In this document: piece after piece, positions 43,723 through 53,201 of the stretch
Numbering within the stretch: the stretch's first letter is position 1
How the letters are laid out: each line of letters opens with the position of its first letter
Source of the DNA: DYMC01 sp035406705
GTDB taxonomy: Bacteria; Verrucomicrobiota; Lentisphaeria; Victivallales; GWF2-50-93
Reading direction: 5' to 3'
Assembly: GCA_964426675.1 (NCBI GenBank)
Contig: CAYRRM010000002.1
Span: 124,001 to 188,000, forward strand
Length of the DNA: 64,000 bases
Translations under genes and position numbers: made by a program
Notes under the pieces: model-generated
What the model saw: the letters and a program-made list of their open reading frames with translations, nothing else
What the model was told of the DNA's origin: nothing
Database searches by the model: none

Positions 43723-44868
43723 ATGAAGTTAAATAAGAAAAAAGTTGAAGAATTAGTTTCTGAACACGGGACGCCTCTTTTTGTTATAGACCACGATATT
43801 ATCAGGCGAAACTATGCGCTTTTTAAAAAATATCTTCCCCGACTTCAAGCTTATTATGCTGTAAAAGCCCTTGCTAATGAGCAAGTTGTAAAAACGCTAT
43901 TTGATGCAGGAGCCAGCTTTGATGTTGCCTCTATGCCAGAGTTTAATATGGTATATGAATGCATTAAATATATGCCTCCAGAAAAACGACAGCATTGGAT
44001 ATGGGATAAGATAATTTACGCTCATCCTATAAAATCGGAGTCAACTTTGAAAGAGTTAGATAAATACAAACCTCTTGTAGCTTTCGATAATTTTGAAGAA
44101 GTAAAGAAAATTAAAAAAAATTCCCCAAATGCCGGTTTAATCCTGAGAATAAAGGTTCCAAACACCGGTGCTATGGTTGAGTTATCCTCAAAATTTGGGG
44201 CAGCTCCGGGGGAGGCTGTAGATTTAATATTCGCTGCTGATAAGGCTGGATTAACAGTGGAGGGAATCAGCTTTCACGTGGGGAGTCAAACAACTAATTT
44301 TCAAAATTATGTTCAGGCAATAAACTTAGCTGCAAACATCTATAATGAAGCAAGAGCAAGAGGTTATAAAAAAATGAATCTCCTTGATATAGGAGGAGGG
44401 TTTCCAGCCCCTTATGATAAAACTGTCCGACCATTTAGGGAGTTGGCAAAAACAATAAATTCAGAATTGAATAGACTCTTTCCAAAAGATATTCAAATAT
44501 TGGCAGAGCCCGGCCGCTTTTTAGTGGCAACTGCAGCCACAGCAATATCAAGGATTATTGGTAAGAGTGTAAGGGATGCAAAACTATGTTACTACATTGA
44601 TGATGGGGTTTATCACACCTTCTCCGGGGTTATCTTTGATCATTGTAATTATCACTTTGAATCATTAAAAGGCGGAAAAAAAGAAATCTGCACAGTATTT
44701 GGTCCCACATGCGATGCTCTTGACGTCATTTCAATGTCAGAATTACTTCCTTCAAGGCTCAAAATAGGGGATATTTTGATAAGCAGAAATGTTGGTGCTT
44801 ATAGTATAGTATCATCTACTAATTTCAATGGATTCCCTTCTGCAAAGATAATCCACGTAAATTTATAG
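43723..44868 (+). CDS. PLP-dependent ornithine/lysine-type decarboxylase (fold III)
   Basis: Protein of 381 residues with an alanine-racemase fold. The PLP lysine lies in AYYAVKALAN near residue 45; ISFHVGSQ, LLDIGGGFPAPY, LAEPGRFLVA and CTVFGPTCDALDVI follow, with the Cys of the eukaryotic-type ornithine decarboxylase active site. Likely product putrescine (or cadaverine), that is, polyamine synthesis. AAGGAAAAG precedes the start. Confidence 0.9.
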   Translation: MKLNKKKVEELVSEHGTPLFVIDHDIIRRNYALFKKYLPRLQAYYAVKALANEQVVKTLFDAGASFDVASMPEFNMVYECIKYMPPEKRQHWIWDKIIYAHPIKSESTLKELDKYKPLVAFDNFEEVKKIKKNSPNAGLILRIKVPNTGAMVELSSKFGAAPGEAVDLIFAADKAGLTVEGISFHVGSQTTNFQNYVQAINLAANIYNEARARGYKKMNLLDIGGGFPAPYDKTVRPFRELAKTINSELNRLFPKDIQILAEPGRFLVATAATAISRIIGKSVRDAKLCYYIDDGVYHTFSGVIFDHCNYHFESLKGGKKEICTVFGPTCDALDVISMSELLPSRLKIGDILISRNVGAYSIVSSTNFNGFPSAKIIHVNL

Positions 44869-44972
44869 TAAAAAAGTCGTTAAATGAGAATTTAAAATGT
44901 ATATTTTGAAAAGCTCAGATTCAGATATATTTTACCACCTTATTTTTGAGAAGAAAAATAAAAAACATAAAA

Positions 44973-47429
44973 ATGGACTACAATTTCACAGCAATAGAAA
45001 AAAAGTGGCAGAAATACTGGGAAGAAAATAAAACATTCCAGGCTACTGATTTTTCAAATAAGAAAAAATTTTATTGTCTTGTTGAGTTTCCCTATCCTTC
45101 AGGAGATGGATTGCACGTTGGTCATCCGCGTTCTTATACCGCTCTTGATATTCTTTCAAGAAAAAAAAGAATGGAAGGCTATAATGTACTTTTCCCTATG
45201 GGATTTGATAGTTTTGGTTTACCCACAGAAAATTATGCTATAAAGACTGGGATACACCCTTCTATAATAACCAAAAGAAATATAGAGAGATTTACAAAAC
45301 AACTTAAATCCCTCGGCTTTTCCTTTGATTGGGATAGGGTAATATCAACTTCTGACCCGGAATATTATAAATGGACTCAGTGGATATTTTTGAAATTTTA
45401 TGAAAAAGGGCTTGCCTACAAAGCAAAAATTCCTATTAATTGGTGTATTTCCTGTAAAATCGGACTTGCAAATGAAGAAGTCGTTGATGGAGTATGTGAG
45501 CGTTGTGGAGGAGATGTCGAAAAAAGAGAAATCGAACAATGGATGTTGAAAATAACTGTTTACGCAGATAAACTCCTCGACGGATTAAAAGAGCTTGATT
45601 TCCTTGAAAAAATCAAAATCCAACAAAGTAATTGGATAGGACGTTCAGAAGGAGCAGAACTTGAATTCAAAATAAAAAATAACAATCTGAAAATCAGCGT
45701 TTATACTACGCGCCCAGATACATTGTTCGGTGCAACGTATGTAGTTCTTGCGCCAGAACATGAACTCGTAAATAAGATTTCCTCAGAACAACAACGTAAC
45801 GCAATAGAAGCTTATAAGAAACGCTGCAGTATGATGAGCGATCTCCAGAGGCAAGAAAGCAAGGAAAAAACCGGCGTATTCACAGGGGCTTATGCTATAA
45901 ACCCGGTAAATGAAGAGGAAATTCCAATCTGGATAGCTGATTATGTGCTAACTTCATACGGAACAGGCGCTATTATGGCAGTACCCGCGCATGATGAAAG
46001 AGACTTCGAGTTTGCAAAAAAATTCGGACTGCCCATCAGATGTATAAATAGACCCATAGATGCAGAAGTAAAAAAATTAAATCTTAATGTCAATGATATA
46101 TTAAATGGAAACTCTTGCTGGACAGGCGATGGCATACTTATAAATTCATCAAATCGGAAGGGACTTGATATTAATGGGTTAAATGTGGAGGAAGCTAAGA
46201 AAAAAATAATTTCATGGCTTGAAAAGAATGGGATAGGACAAAAATCTGTTAAATATAAATTGCGTGATTGGGTCTTCTCAAGGCAAAGATACTGGGGAGA
46301 ACCAATTCCAATGGTCAAATGTAATGATTGCGGTTGGGTCCCATTGCCAGAAAATGAACTACCCCTATTATTACCAGATGTAGATAAATATGAACCTACA
46401 GAAACAGGAGAATCCCCACTTGCAAAAATAGATAGCTGGGTAAACACCCGGTGCCCTAAATGTGGCAAAGCTGCAAAACGCGAAACTGATACGATGCCAA
46501 ACTGGGCTGGCTCTTCATGGTATTTCCTGCGTTATATAGACCCTCACAATAATGCGAAATTCGCAGATATTGAAAAATTAAAATATTGGATGCCAGTAGA
46601 TTGGTATAATGGTGGAATGGAACATACTACACTGCATTTGTTATATTCAAGATTCTGGAATATTTTCCTTTATGATTGTGGATTAGTCCCGGTAAGAGAG
46701 CCATACAAAAAGAGAACTTCCCACGGGATGGTCCTTGGAGAAGGAGGAGAAAAAATGTCTAAATCCAGAGGCAATGTCATAAATCCTGATGATGTTGTTG
46801 CTACATATGGAGCAGATGTATTTAGACTATATGAAATGTTTATCGGGCCATTTGATCAAGCAGCAGCGTGGGATACAAAAGGTATTGCAGGAATAGACCG
46901 CTTCATAAAAAAAATATGGAAAACTTTTACTGAAGGAAAAATTGTTGAAAGAAAATTAAATCGAAACGAGGCAAGATTGATTCATTACACCATTAAAAAG
47001 GTTGGTAATGATATTGAAACACTTGACCTTAACACTGCAATAAGTCAAATGATGATATGTATAAATGAATTATCCAGATTAACTGAAATACCAAAAGAAG
47101 CCGCAATTGCATTTATAAAAATTATTTCACCCTTTGCACCTCATATAGCAGAGGAATTATGGGAAAAATTAGGTTTTAAAACACCTGTTTCTACCGCAGA
47201 ATGGCCACAATATTCAGAAGAACTCGCAAAAGCAGAAGAAGTCGAAATATTAGTTCAGATTAATGGAAAACCAAAAATGCGTTTCAGCACAAAAAGCGGA
47301 TTATCAAAAGATGAACTAATAAAAATTGCCCTCGAAAATGAAGAAGTCAAAAGTGTATTACAAGGCAAAAATATTCTAAAAAGCATTGCTGTTCCAGATA
47401 GATTAGTAAATATTGTAGTGAAAAATTAA
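44973..47429 (+). CDS. leuS: Leucyl-tRNA synthetase
   Basis: Class I synthetase of 818 residues, started at ATG 44973 (a TTG 27 bases earlier is also in frame). FPYPSGDGLHVGHPRSYTA holds the HIGH motif, and MSKSRGNVINPDD near residue 595 the KMSKS motif. CISCKIGLANEEVVDGVCER is a zinc-ribbon-like insert, and YVLTSYGTGAIMAVPAHDER belongs to the editing domain. Full length. Confidence 0.97.
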   Translation: MDYNFTAIEKKWQKYWEENKTFQATDFSNKKKFYCLVEFPYPSGDGLHVGHPRSYTALDILSRKKRMEGYNVLFPMGFDSFGLPTENYAIKTGIHPSIITKRNIERFTKQLKSLGFSFDWDRVISTSDPEYYKWTQWIFLKFYEKGLAYKAKIPINWCISCKIGLANEEVVDGVCERCGGDVEKREIEQWMLKITVYADKLLDGLKELDFLEKIKIQQSNWIGRSEGAELEFKIKNNNLKISVYTTRPDTLFGATYVVLAPEHELVNKISSEQQRNAIEAYKKRCSMMSDLQRQESKEKTGVFTGAYAINPVNEEEIPIWIADYVLTSYGTGAIMAVPAHDERDFEFAKKFGLPIRCINRPIDAEVKKLNLNVNDILNGNSCWTGDGILINSSNRKGLDINGLNVEEAKKKIISWLEKNGIGQKSVKYKLRDWVFSRQRYWGEPIPMVKCNDCGWVPLPENELPLLLPDVDKYEPTETGESPLAKIDSWVNTRCPKCGKAAKRETDTMPNWAGSSWYFLRYIDPHNNAKFADIEKLKYWMPVDWYNGGMEHTTLHLLYSRFWNIFLYDCGLVPVREPYKKRTSHGMVLGEGGEKMSKSRGNVINPDDVVATYGADVFRLYEMFIGPFDQAAAWDTKGIAGIDRFIKKIWKTFTEGKIVERKLNRNEARLIHYTIKKVGNDIETLDLNTAISQMMICINELSRLTEIPKEAAIAFIKIISPFAPHIAEELWEKLGFKTPVSTAEWPQYSEELAKAEEVEILVQINGKPKMRFSTKSGLSKDELIKIALENEEVKSVLQGKNILKSIAVPDRLVNIVVKN
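46553..46565. repeat. TGCGAAATTCGCA dispersed palindrome
   Basis: Lies in leuS at a variable stretch (HNNAKFADIEK); read as Ala-Lys-Phe-Ala. Confidence 0.7.
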
Positions 47430-47448
47430 AAAATAATGGAGAATTAAG

Positions 47449-47556
47449 ATGGGACAACAAAGAAACAAAGTTGAGAAAAGAAAAAGAAGAAAAAGCTATC
47501 TCGAAAGACTAAAAGAAAGAATAAAAGCAGCAAAAGCTAATAAAAAGAAAAAGTAA
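47449..47556 (+). CDS. Very small basic protein (35 residues)
   Basis: ATG 47449 with GGAG eight bases upstream opens a 35-codon frame starting MGQQRNKVEKRKRRKSYLER and ending in AKANKKKK. Nearly half its residues are Lys or Arg, and helix-forming residues are regularly spaced. It lies 19 bp after leuS on the same strand. The composition suggests a ribosome- or RNA-associated peptide like small basic ribosomal proteins; I recall similar short frames in PVC genomes but cannot confirm them. Confidence 0.65.
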   Translation: MGQQRNKVEKRKRRKSYLERLKERIKAAKANKKKK

Positions 47557-47796
47557 AACTTACCTTTTAAGTGTTTTTTAGTTTTGCCTTAGTTAGAAAA
47601 GAGATAAAATTATAAGAAGTTTCCTTTGGCTTTTTACTTTTAAACGCCAAAATCATAAAGTTAATTTATTATAATTTTCAAGTACGTTATATTTTTTATC
47701 GTCTTGTTTTGCAAATATTGTTCTCCTCTTTCTTTTGAATTATCAGGTAGAAACTTTATTTGCTTCCAATGAAAATTACTGATTATAGGGATTGTT

Positions 47797-48960
47797 GTGA
47801 ACTTAAATCATATAACAGAAACTATTTTACTACTATCTATAGCAGGAGCTTTTGGCATCATAATCGGAAGAATACGTATCTTTAACGTCTCTATCGGGGT
47901 TGGTGGAGTCCTCTTCTCTTCCCTTATCCTCGGTCATTTTGGCTTCAAAATTGAAAGGGAAATGATTGAATTCTTACGTGATGCAGGTCTTGCGTTCTTT
48001 GTCTACACCATAGGAATTCAGATAGGACCAGTGTTTTTTGAATCGTTTAAGAAAAATGGATTAAAATTGAATTTCCTCGCTATGATAGTCGTAACACTTG
48101 CATTTATCCTTGCACTGATTATCAAATATTTTACCAGACTTGATATTGCGAAAATCGCAGGAATTATGTCCGGCGCCGTTACAAACACTCCCGGATTGGC
48201 AGCAGCCCAGACTTTAATAGCTCAAGCCGATGGAAATCTTACCCGAAGCGATATTTGCGGTGTCGCATATGCAGTTACATATCCATTCGGAATTTTTGGA
48301 ATTATCATAGCTATCATCTTATTAAAAAAGATTTTTTCAATTAATCTTGAAGAAGAACGAAAACTTTTCAGCAAACATAACAACTCTACAAATGTAGAAC
48401 TTTTGAACGAAAAAACCGATATTTTTGCCCTCTTTGTAGGTATTTCAGCTGGTATTATGCTTGGAGCTATCCCAATAAAAGTTCCGGGATTCCCAATCCC
48501 GATTAAACTTGGTTCAGCAGGAGGTCCTCTACTCGTCGCATTAGTGCTCGGCAATACTAAGAAAACAGGACCTATTACATGGACGTTGCCGCTCCCTGCT
48601 AATCTTGTATTAAGAGAACTTGGTATAATAATTTTCCTTGCGTGTGTAGGTCTGCGATCAGGAGCTAAATTTGTTGAAAGCATAGTCAATGGAGAGGGAA
48701 TTATATGGATGTTGCTCGGCTCAGTTATTACATTCATACCAATTTTTCTTATAGGTCTTATTGGTATTAAGTTCTTTAAACTTAATTTTTTCCCTATTTG
48801 CGGACTCCTCTCTGGCGCAATGACAGATCCGCCAGCAATGTCATTCTCTGAAAAATTTTGCAATTCTGAAATCCCAGCATTAAGTTTCACTACCGTATAT
48901 GCGCTTACTATGTTCTTGCGCATAATCTACGCTCAAATATTAGTGATATTTTTCCAGTAA
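47797..48960 (+). CDS. AspT/YidE-type transporter without RCK domains
   Basis: Membrane protein of 387 residues, starting at GTG. It has two related halves of about five membrane segments, each with the AspT-type signature: AGIMSGAVTNTPGLAAAQTL in the first and CGLLSGAMTDPPAMSF in the second. Family members such as aspartate:alanine antiporters are about 550 residues long, with two TrkA-C (RCK) domains between the halves; here only a short hydrophilic linker is present (about residues 190-205). It probably exchanges small dicarboxylates or amino acids. It overlaps the next gene by one base. Confidence 0.82.
   Translation: MNLNHITETILLLSIAGAFGIIIGRIRIFNVSIGVGGVLFSSLILGHFGFKIEREMIEFLRDAGLAFFVYTIGIQIGPVFFESFKKNGLKLNFLAMIVVTLAFILALIIKYFTRLDIAKIAGIMSGAVTNTPGLAAAQTLIAQADGNLTRSDICGVAYAVTYPFGIFGIIIAIILLKKIFSINLEEERKLFSKHNNSTNVELLNEKTDIFALFVGISAGIMLGAIPIKVPGFPIPIKLGSAGGPLLVALVLGNTKKTGPITWTLPLPANLVLRELGIIIFLACVGLRSGAKFVESIVNGEGIIWMLLGSVITFIPIFLIGLIGIKFFKLNFFPICGLLSGAMTDPPAMSFSEKFCNSEIPALSFTTVYALTMFLRIIYAQILVIFFQ
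48147..48159. repeat. TGCGAAAATCGCA dispersed palindrome
   Basis: Lies in the AspT-like gene; read as Ala-Lys-Ile-Ala. Confidence 0.7.
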
Positions 48961-49592
48961 TGAAAAAAAAACTCCTAATTCTCTATCAGAAATTTTTTAA
49001 TTTTTTTGGTCCACAACATTGGTGGCCCGGAGATTCTCCATGGGAAATCGCTGTAGGGGCAATACTAACACAAAATACAAACTGGACTAATGTAGAAAAA
49101 GCCATCAACAACTTAAAAAAAGAAAAAATCCTGAGCCCTGAGAAAATTCTAAATTGCGAAATTCGCAAACTCGAAACAATTCTGAAACCATCAGGATATT
49201 TCAGAGTAAAAGCAAAACGCTTGAAAAACCTGTGTAAATGGTGGCTGGAAGAAAAAAATAAACAAAAATTTGAAATTTTATCCATGAGAAAATCACTCCT
49301 ATCCGTAAATGGCATCGGACGAGAAACTGCAGACAGTATCTTACTTTATGCTTTCAATCTTCCAATCTTTGTGATAGACGCATATACTAGAAGAATAATG
49401 GCACGACATTTTAATATAGATTACAGGACAGAATATGACGATTTACAAAGGTTATTTATGGAAAATCTACCCTCAGATCATCTTTTGTTCAACGAGTATC
49501 ACGCATTAATAGTTTGCGCAGGAAAGACATTTTGCAAAAAAAATTTTTGTTCAAAACAATGTCCTTTTTTGGATTTGCTTAAAAAAAAATAA
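48960..49592 (+). CDS. Endonuclease-III-related HhH-GPD protein
   Basis: DNA glycosylase-like protein of 210 residues. WWPGDSPWEIAVGAILTQNT and NWTNVEKAINNL are typical of the endonuclease III-related (COG2231-like) branch; LLSVNGIGRETADSILLYAF is the helix-hairpin-helix, with VIDAYTRRI carrying the catalytic Asp. The C-terminus has four cysteines (VCAGKTFCKKNFCSKQCPF) for an iron-sulfur cluster, in slightly unusual spacing. The Lys nucleophile of true Nth is not evident. Its start overlaps the transporter stop. Confidence 0.88.
   Translation: MKKKLLILYQKFFNFFGPQHWWPGDSPWEIAVGAILTQNTNWTNVEKAINNLKKEKILSPEKILNCEIRKLETILKPSGYFRVKAKRLKNLCKWWLEEKNKQKFEILSMRKSLLSVNGIGRETADSILLYAFNLPIFVIDAYTRRIMARHFNIDYRTEYDDLQRLFMENLPSDHLLFNEYHALIVCAGKTFCKKNFCSKQCPFLDLLKKK
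49155..49167. repeat. TGCGAAATTCGCA dispersed palindrome
   Basis: Lies in the HhH-GPD gene; read as Cys-Glu-Ile-Arg. Confidence 0.7.
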
Positions 49593-49662
49593 ACCTAAAA
49601 AACAGTTGGCATTTAAGTTGAAAGGAATAGTAGGGACTGCTTGCTCTCGGATGCTGAGGGTG

Positions 49663-49736
49663 CCGCATTTTTCTGTAGAATTTTCTGAAAGCTCGCGCAG
49701 GAATATTCGCCCATCTGACTTCCTGAGTCAATTGCA
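49663..49736 (+). repeat. Degenerate repeat, copy 2
   Basis: Partner of 23354-23425. On the minus strand this copy reads QEVRWANIPARAFRKFYRKM without a stop, so it is the better preserved remnant. Confidence 0.5.
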
Positions 49737-49785
49737 CCTATAGGATAAATGTTTAAGTGAGATTAAAGTATTGAGTTAGAAAGGT

Positions 49786-50892
49786 TCAGGGATTATGGAA
49801 CTGTGTTGTTTTTTGTTTTTTTTTTGCGTGTGGAGAGTCTCCCCACTCGCCAAATCCAATGCTTTCTCCGATACTTTCGATTCTTCTTTTTAAGCATGCC
49901 TTGCACATAGATGAATTTTCATCGAGACAGGGTTTGCCGTTATAGAGTTTATATGATGGGCGATATTTTGTTTCAGTGAGATTTGGCATGATTATATTTG
50001 CTCCTGCTATGAGTCCAAGTTCTCTTCCGTTTATTTTTAACGCTTGCAAAGCTGTGGTTGAAGCTATATTAACGTCTTTCAGAAAAATTCTGGTTACCGC
50101 AATCATTTTCAAAGCGAGTTCAAGTTGTTTTTCACTGTTATATCCGAAAGATTCTATTCCAATTGGTGTTTCATTGTGTGGAATATATGGTCCCATACCA
50201 ATCATATCTGCATCTATGTCTTTGAAAAATAGAATATCATCTGCGAGATTTTCTATTTCTTGCCCTGGTAAACCTATCATTACTCCAGTGCCAGTTTGAT
50301 AGCCTATTTTTTTTAAAGTTTTTATTGCATTGACTCGCTTTTCAAAACTGTGATCATGAGGATGAATTTTCCTGTATAGTTCGGGAGAACTGGTTTCTAT
50401 TCGGAGTAAGTACCTATGAGCGCCAGAATTAAACCACCTTAAATATGTTTCTTCATCCTGTTCTCCTACACATAGAGTTATACCGAGTTGTCCTCTGGAA
50501 ATTCTTTTTATCTCTTTTACTGCGTTATCTACAAAATCAATAAAAAATTTATCGCTTCTTTCGCCGGATTGAAGAACTACAGAACCATAATCATTTTCGT
50601 AAGCGAATTTTGCTTCCGCTACTATTTCGTCAAGACTCATCATAAAGCGGTCCACTTTTTTATTTTCTCTTCTTATTCCACAATACAGACAATTTTTATC
50701 ACAGATGTTACTAAACTCTATCAGACCTCTGAAAAAAACTTTTTTACCAACATATTTTAACTTTATTTCATATGCTTTTTTAAAAAGAGTATCAATATCT
50801 TTTTTATCTTCTAAGGACAATAGGTAGATAATATCTTCTCTGTTAAGAGAGAAATTTTTTTCATCTTTTTCTAATATTTCATTTAATTTCAT
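49786..50892 (-). CDS. hydE: [FeFe] hydrogenase H-cluster maturase HydE
   Basis: Radical SAM enzyme of 368 residues that helps build the diiron subsite of [FeFe] hydrogenase. FSNICDKNCLYCGIRR has the CX3CX2C cluster motif; VVLQSGERSD, LGITLCVGEQDEETY, GAHRYLLRIETSSPELY and PHDHSFEKR are HydE-specific. The C-terminal CKACLKRRI holds cysteines for the second cluster. HydF, HydG and the hydrogenase are not in the window. Last gene of a minus-strand set with an amidohydrolase, a kinase and a TPR protein. Confidence 0.93.
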   Translation of the reverse strand: MKLNEILEKDEKNFSLNREDIIYLLSLEDKKDIDTLFKKAYEIKLKYVGKKVFFRGLIEFSNICDKNCLYCGIRRENKKVDRFMMSLDEIVAEAKFAYENDYGSVVLQSGERSDKFFIDFVDNAVKEIKRISRGQLGITLCVGEQDEETYLRWFNSGAHRYLLRIETSSPELYRKIHPHDHSFEKRVNAIKTLKKIGYQTGTGVMIGLPGQEIENLADDILFFKDIDADMIGMGPYIPHNETPIGIESFGYNSEKQLELALKMIAVTRIFLKDVNIASTTALQALKINGRELGLIAGANIIMPNLTETKYRPSYKLYNGKPCLDENSSMCKACLKRRIESIGESIGFGEWGDSPHAKKKQKTTQFHNP

Positions 50893-50904
50893 AATTGGCC
50901 TGGA

Positions 50905-51693
50905 TTATTTGATTTTCAATAAATGTTTAGCGTTCTGGTATAGTATAGCATTTAGTTCTTGTTTTGAAAATGGAATAGAGGAGATTTTTTTTATTTCATC
51001 GGCCTGGGATCTCCACGGGCTATCTGTACCAAATATAATTTTCCCTATACCGTGTTTTCTTGATAATTCTACAAAATACTGTTCTTCAATGAAACCCAAG
51101 GTGAAAGAAGTTTCCAGAAAAATATTACTTTTTAAGAGAGTTCTTTCGAGTTCATTCCACATTTTCCATGAACCGAAGTGAGCGAGGACAATTTTTAATT
51201 CTGGAAATTTTTCATGTAATTTTGCGAATTTCGCAGGATTTGACTTAAATGGAGGATTGAATGCGAAATCCGCGCCAGCGTGGAAGAAGACAATCAATTC
51301 ATTGTCTATACAAGCTTTCCAGACGTCTTCGAGTGATTTATCATCTGGAGAAAAATTCTGAAATTCAGGATGTAATTTTATCCCTAAAAATGATTTTTTG
51401 CGAATTTCGCAAATTAATTTTGGGTTTTTGAGGGCTGGATGATATGAAGCAAATGATATGATTTTTTCAGATTGTATACTTTTGCACCATTCATTGATAG
51501 AGATAGTTTGTTGTGGATGAGTTGCTACAGGCATATTTACTGATATTGATATTCCTGATTTTTCCATACTTATGAGGAGTTCTTCCAGCGTTCCATTTGT
51601 AAATGGTTTTATTTTTGATTTTTCCGAAAGGAAATTTAGTGCTTTTTCCACAATTTTGGGAGGGAATATATGAGTATGAAAATCTATTATCAT
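50905..51693 (-). CDS. Amidohydrolase-superfamily metal-dependent hydrolase
   Basis: TIM-barrel protein of 262 residues. IIDFHTHIFPP (His-X-His), GIKLHPEFQ, FFHAGADF, VLAHFGSWKMWNEL and IFGTDSPWRSQ give the metal ligands of the COG2159-like amidohydrolase group, which includes decarboxylases and lactonases. The substrate is unknown. It follows the kinase gene with no gap, so the two share a transcript. Confidence 0.88.
   Translation of the reverse strand: MIIDFHTHIFPPKIVEKALNFLSEKSKIKPFTNGTLEELLISMEKSGISISVNMPVATHPQQTISINEWCKSIQSEKIISFASYHPALKNPKLICEIRKKSFLGIKLHPEFQNFSPDDKSLEDVWKACIDNELIVFFHAGADFAFNPPFKSNPAKFAKLHEKFPELKIVLAHFGSWKMWNELERTLLKSNIFLETSFTLGFIEEQYFVELSRKHGIGKIIFGTDSPWRSQADEIKKISSIPFSKQELNAILYQNAKHLLKIK
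51223..51235. repeat. TGCGAATTTCGCA dispersed palindrome
   Basis: Lies in the amidohydrolase gene; read on the minus strand as Ala-Lys-Phe-Ala. Confidence 0.7.
51399..51411. repeat. TGCGAATTTCGCA dispersed palindrome
   Basis: Second site in the amidohydrolase gene, 164 bp from the first on the other codon phase; read as Cys-Glu-Ile-Arg. Confidence 0.7.
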
Positions 51694-53106
51694 TTACACT
51701 TTGAATTTTGCGGACAGCATTCTGCGTTTATATTCAAGCTTGTTTATTATCATTTGAAGAATTTCTTCTGCATCATCTTCTTTTATGCCGGCGTTTTTTC
51801 TCATATCCTCGAGTTTTACAATTTGTTCTGAATTTAGTGAAAGGTCTGAGCTTTTTTCAAGAGCAGCCTCAACTGCCTCCTGATAGTTTTCTATATCTTC
51901 TAAGGATGGCAGAGATAATTCAGAACGCACTTTTTCTTCCAGGATTCTCGCTTGTTGCTGGCTTATTCCAAGTCTTTCTGCTCTTCTTAGCAGTTCGCGT
52001 CGTTCAGCGGGAGACATATTTCCATCTATCAGGAAAAGTCTTATTACATCTTCAAGCATGGCGTGTGGTGAGCTTGTGGGAGAGGTGTTATTTTTTGACT
52101 CTTCCGGGAAAAGTTTTTTGCTAATTATTTCGAGTTGGGAAAGTGCTTCTGATGTTGTTTGAAATCGTTCTGAAGGTCTTTTTTGAGTCATTTTTTTAAT
52201 AAATTCTGATATTTCTTTGGGTATTTCCTGTGTCAACGGTACTGTTTTTTGCGTTTTTATGATTTTTTTCATTTCATCAAAAGTTACATTTGTATCAATT
52301 CCAAGAATATGTTTTCCCCCGGAGAGCATTTCGTAGAATACAACTCCGGCAGAGTAAATATCGGCTCTTGCATCCACTTCTTTTGAGAAAAGTTGTTCTG
52401 GTGCCATATATAAAGGTGTACCAACAAGAATGTTCCTTTGATTTAGCTGATTAGAGTTCAAGGTTTTATCAAATGTAAAAGGCAATATAGCTATTCCAAA
52501 ATCACTGATTTTAGGTTGGTCTTTTCCATCAAATAGTATATTTTGGGGTTTTATATCACGATGTGTAACTGTAATTTGATGGGCAGCTTCGAGGCCAGAA
52601 AGTATTCCTTTCATGATGTTTATAGAACTTTTTAATGTTAAATCTGAATTTGCGATTTTTGTGGCGAGGCTTCCGCCAGGTAAATATTCCATTATGATGC
52701 ATGCTGATTTCTTATCTTCTTCGAGTCCAAATACGTTGATAATATTGGGGTGATCGAGTTGTGCGCCTATTTTTGCTTCAAGCATAAATCTTTCATAGAT
52801 TTCAATGCCATGTTTATCTTCCTTTTTTTCAAGTTGTTTTATTGCTACTAATCGGCCAATTTTATTATCTTCAGCCAGGTATACTGTTCCAAAAGCTCCT
52901 CTTCCTATTAATTTCTTTATAGTATATTTTTGTTTTATAACGGTTGGGAACTGTATTTGTGGAACTGATGAGCTCTGTGGAGGCACTGACAGGATTACTG
53001 TCGATTTCTCATCAGAATTTTCTTGAAGTATTGTTTTATTATTTTCGTCGGACTTGCTTTTTATTCCAAATAATTTTTGAGCAGAATTTATAGGATTAAA
53101 TTTCAA
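51694..53106 (-). CDS. Hanks-type serine/threonine protein kinase
   Basis: Cytoplasmic kinase of 470 residues. The kinase domain covers about residues 60-335: LIGRGAFGTVYLAED (P-loop), VAIKQLEKK (VAIK Lys), HRDIKPQNILFD (catalytic loop), KISDFGIAILP (DFG), GTPLYMAPEQL (APE) and ADIYSAGVVFYEML. The C-terminal 115 residues are helical, with MSPAERRELLRRAERLGISQ, and are unlike the transmembrane or PASTA tails of many bacterial kinases. It is followed by the amidohydrolase and preceded by a TPR gene on the same strand. Confidence 0.93.
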   Translation of the reverse strand: MKFNPINSAQKLFGIKSKSDENNKTILQENSDEKSTVILSVPPQSSSVPQIQFPTVIKQKYTIKKLIGRGAFGTVYLAEDNKIGRLVAIKQLEKKEDKHGIEIYERFMLEAKIGAQLDHPNIINVFGLEEDKKSACIIMEYLPGGSLATKIANSDLTLKSSINIMKGILSGLEAAHQITVTHRDIKPQNILFDGKDQPKISDFGIAILPFTFDKTLNSNQLNQRNILVGTPLYMAPEQLFSKEVDARADIYSAGVVFYEMLSGGKHILGIDTNVTFDEMKKIIKTQKTVPLTQEIPKEISEFIKKMTQKRPSERFQTTSEALSQLEIISKKLFPEESKNNTSPTSSPHAMLEDVIRLFLIDGNMSPAERRELLRRAERLGISQQQARILEEKVRSELSLPSLEDIENYQEAVEAALEKSSDLSLNSEQIVKLEDMRKNAGIKEDDAEEILQMIINKLEYKRRMLSAKFKV

Positions 53107-53201
53107 AGTGTTTTCTCCTTTAACTGGACAAATAGGAAGAATATGTTTTCTGTAAAAGACTGGAGAAATAATGAATTTGGCTTGTCTTTAAGTCAATGCT
53201 T

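Noticed and set aside
44941..44972. TTG 44946 as leuS start
   Set aside because: The nine extra codons are basic and the family normally begins near MDYNFTAIEKKWQ; ATG 44973 fits better.
45941..46468. 175-codon minus-strand frame opposite leuS
   Set aside because: Shadow of the synthetase editing and catalytic domains.
48222..48923. 233-codon minus-strand frame opposite the AspT-like gene
   Set aside because: The opposite strand encodes clear membrane helices and family signatures; this frame has no motif.
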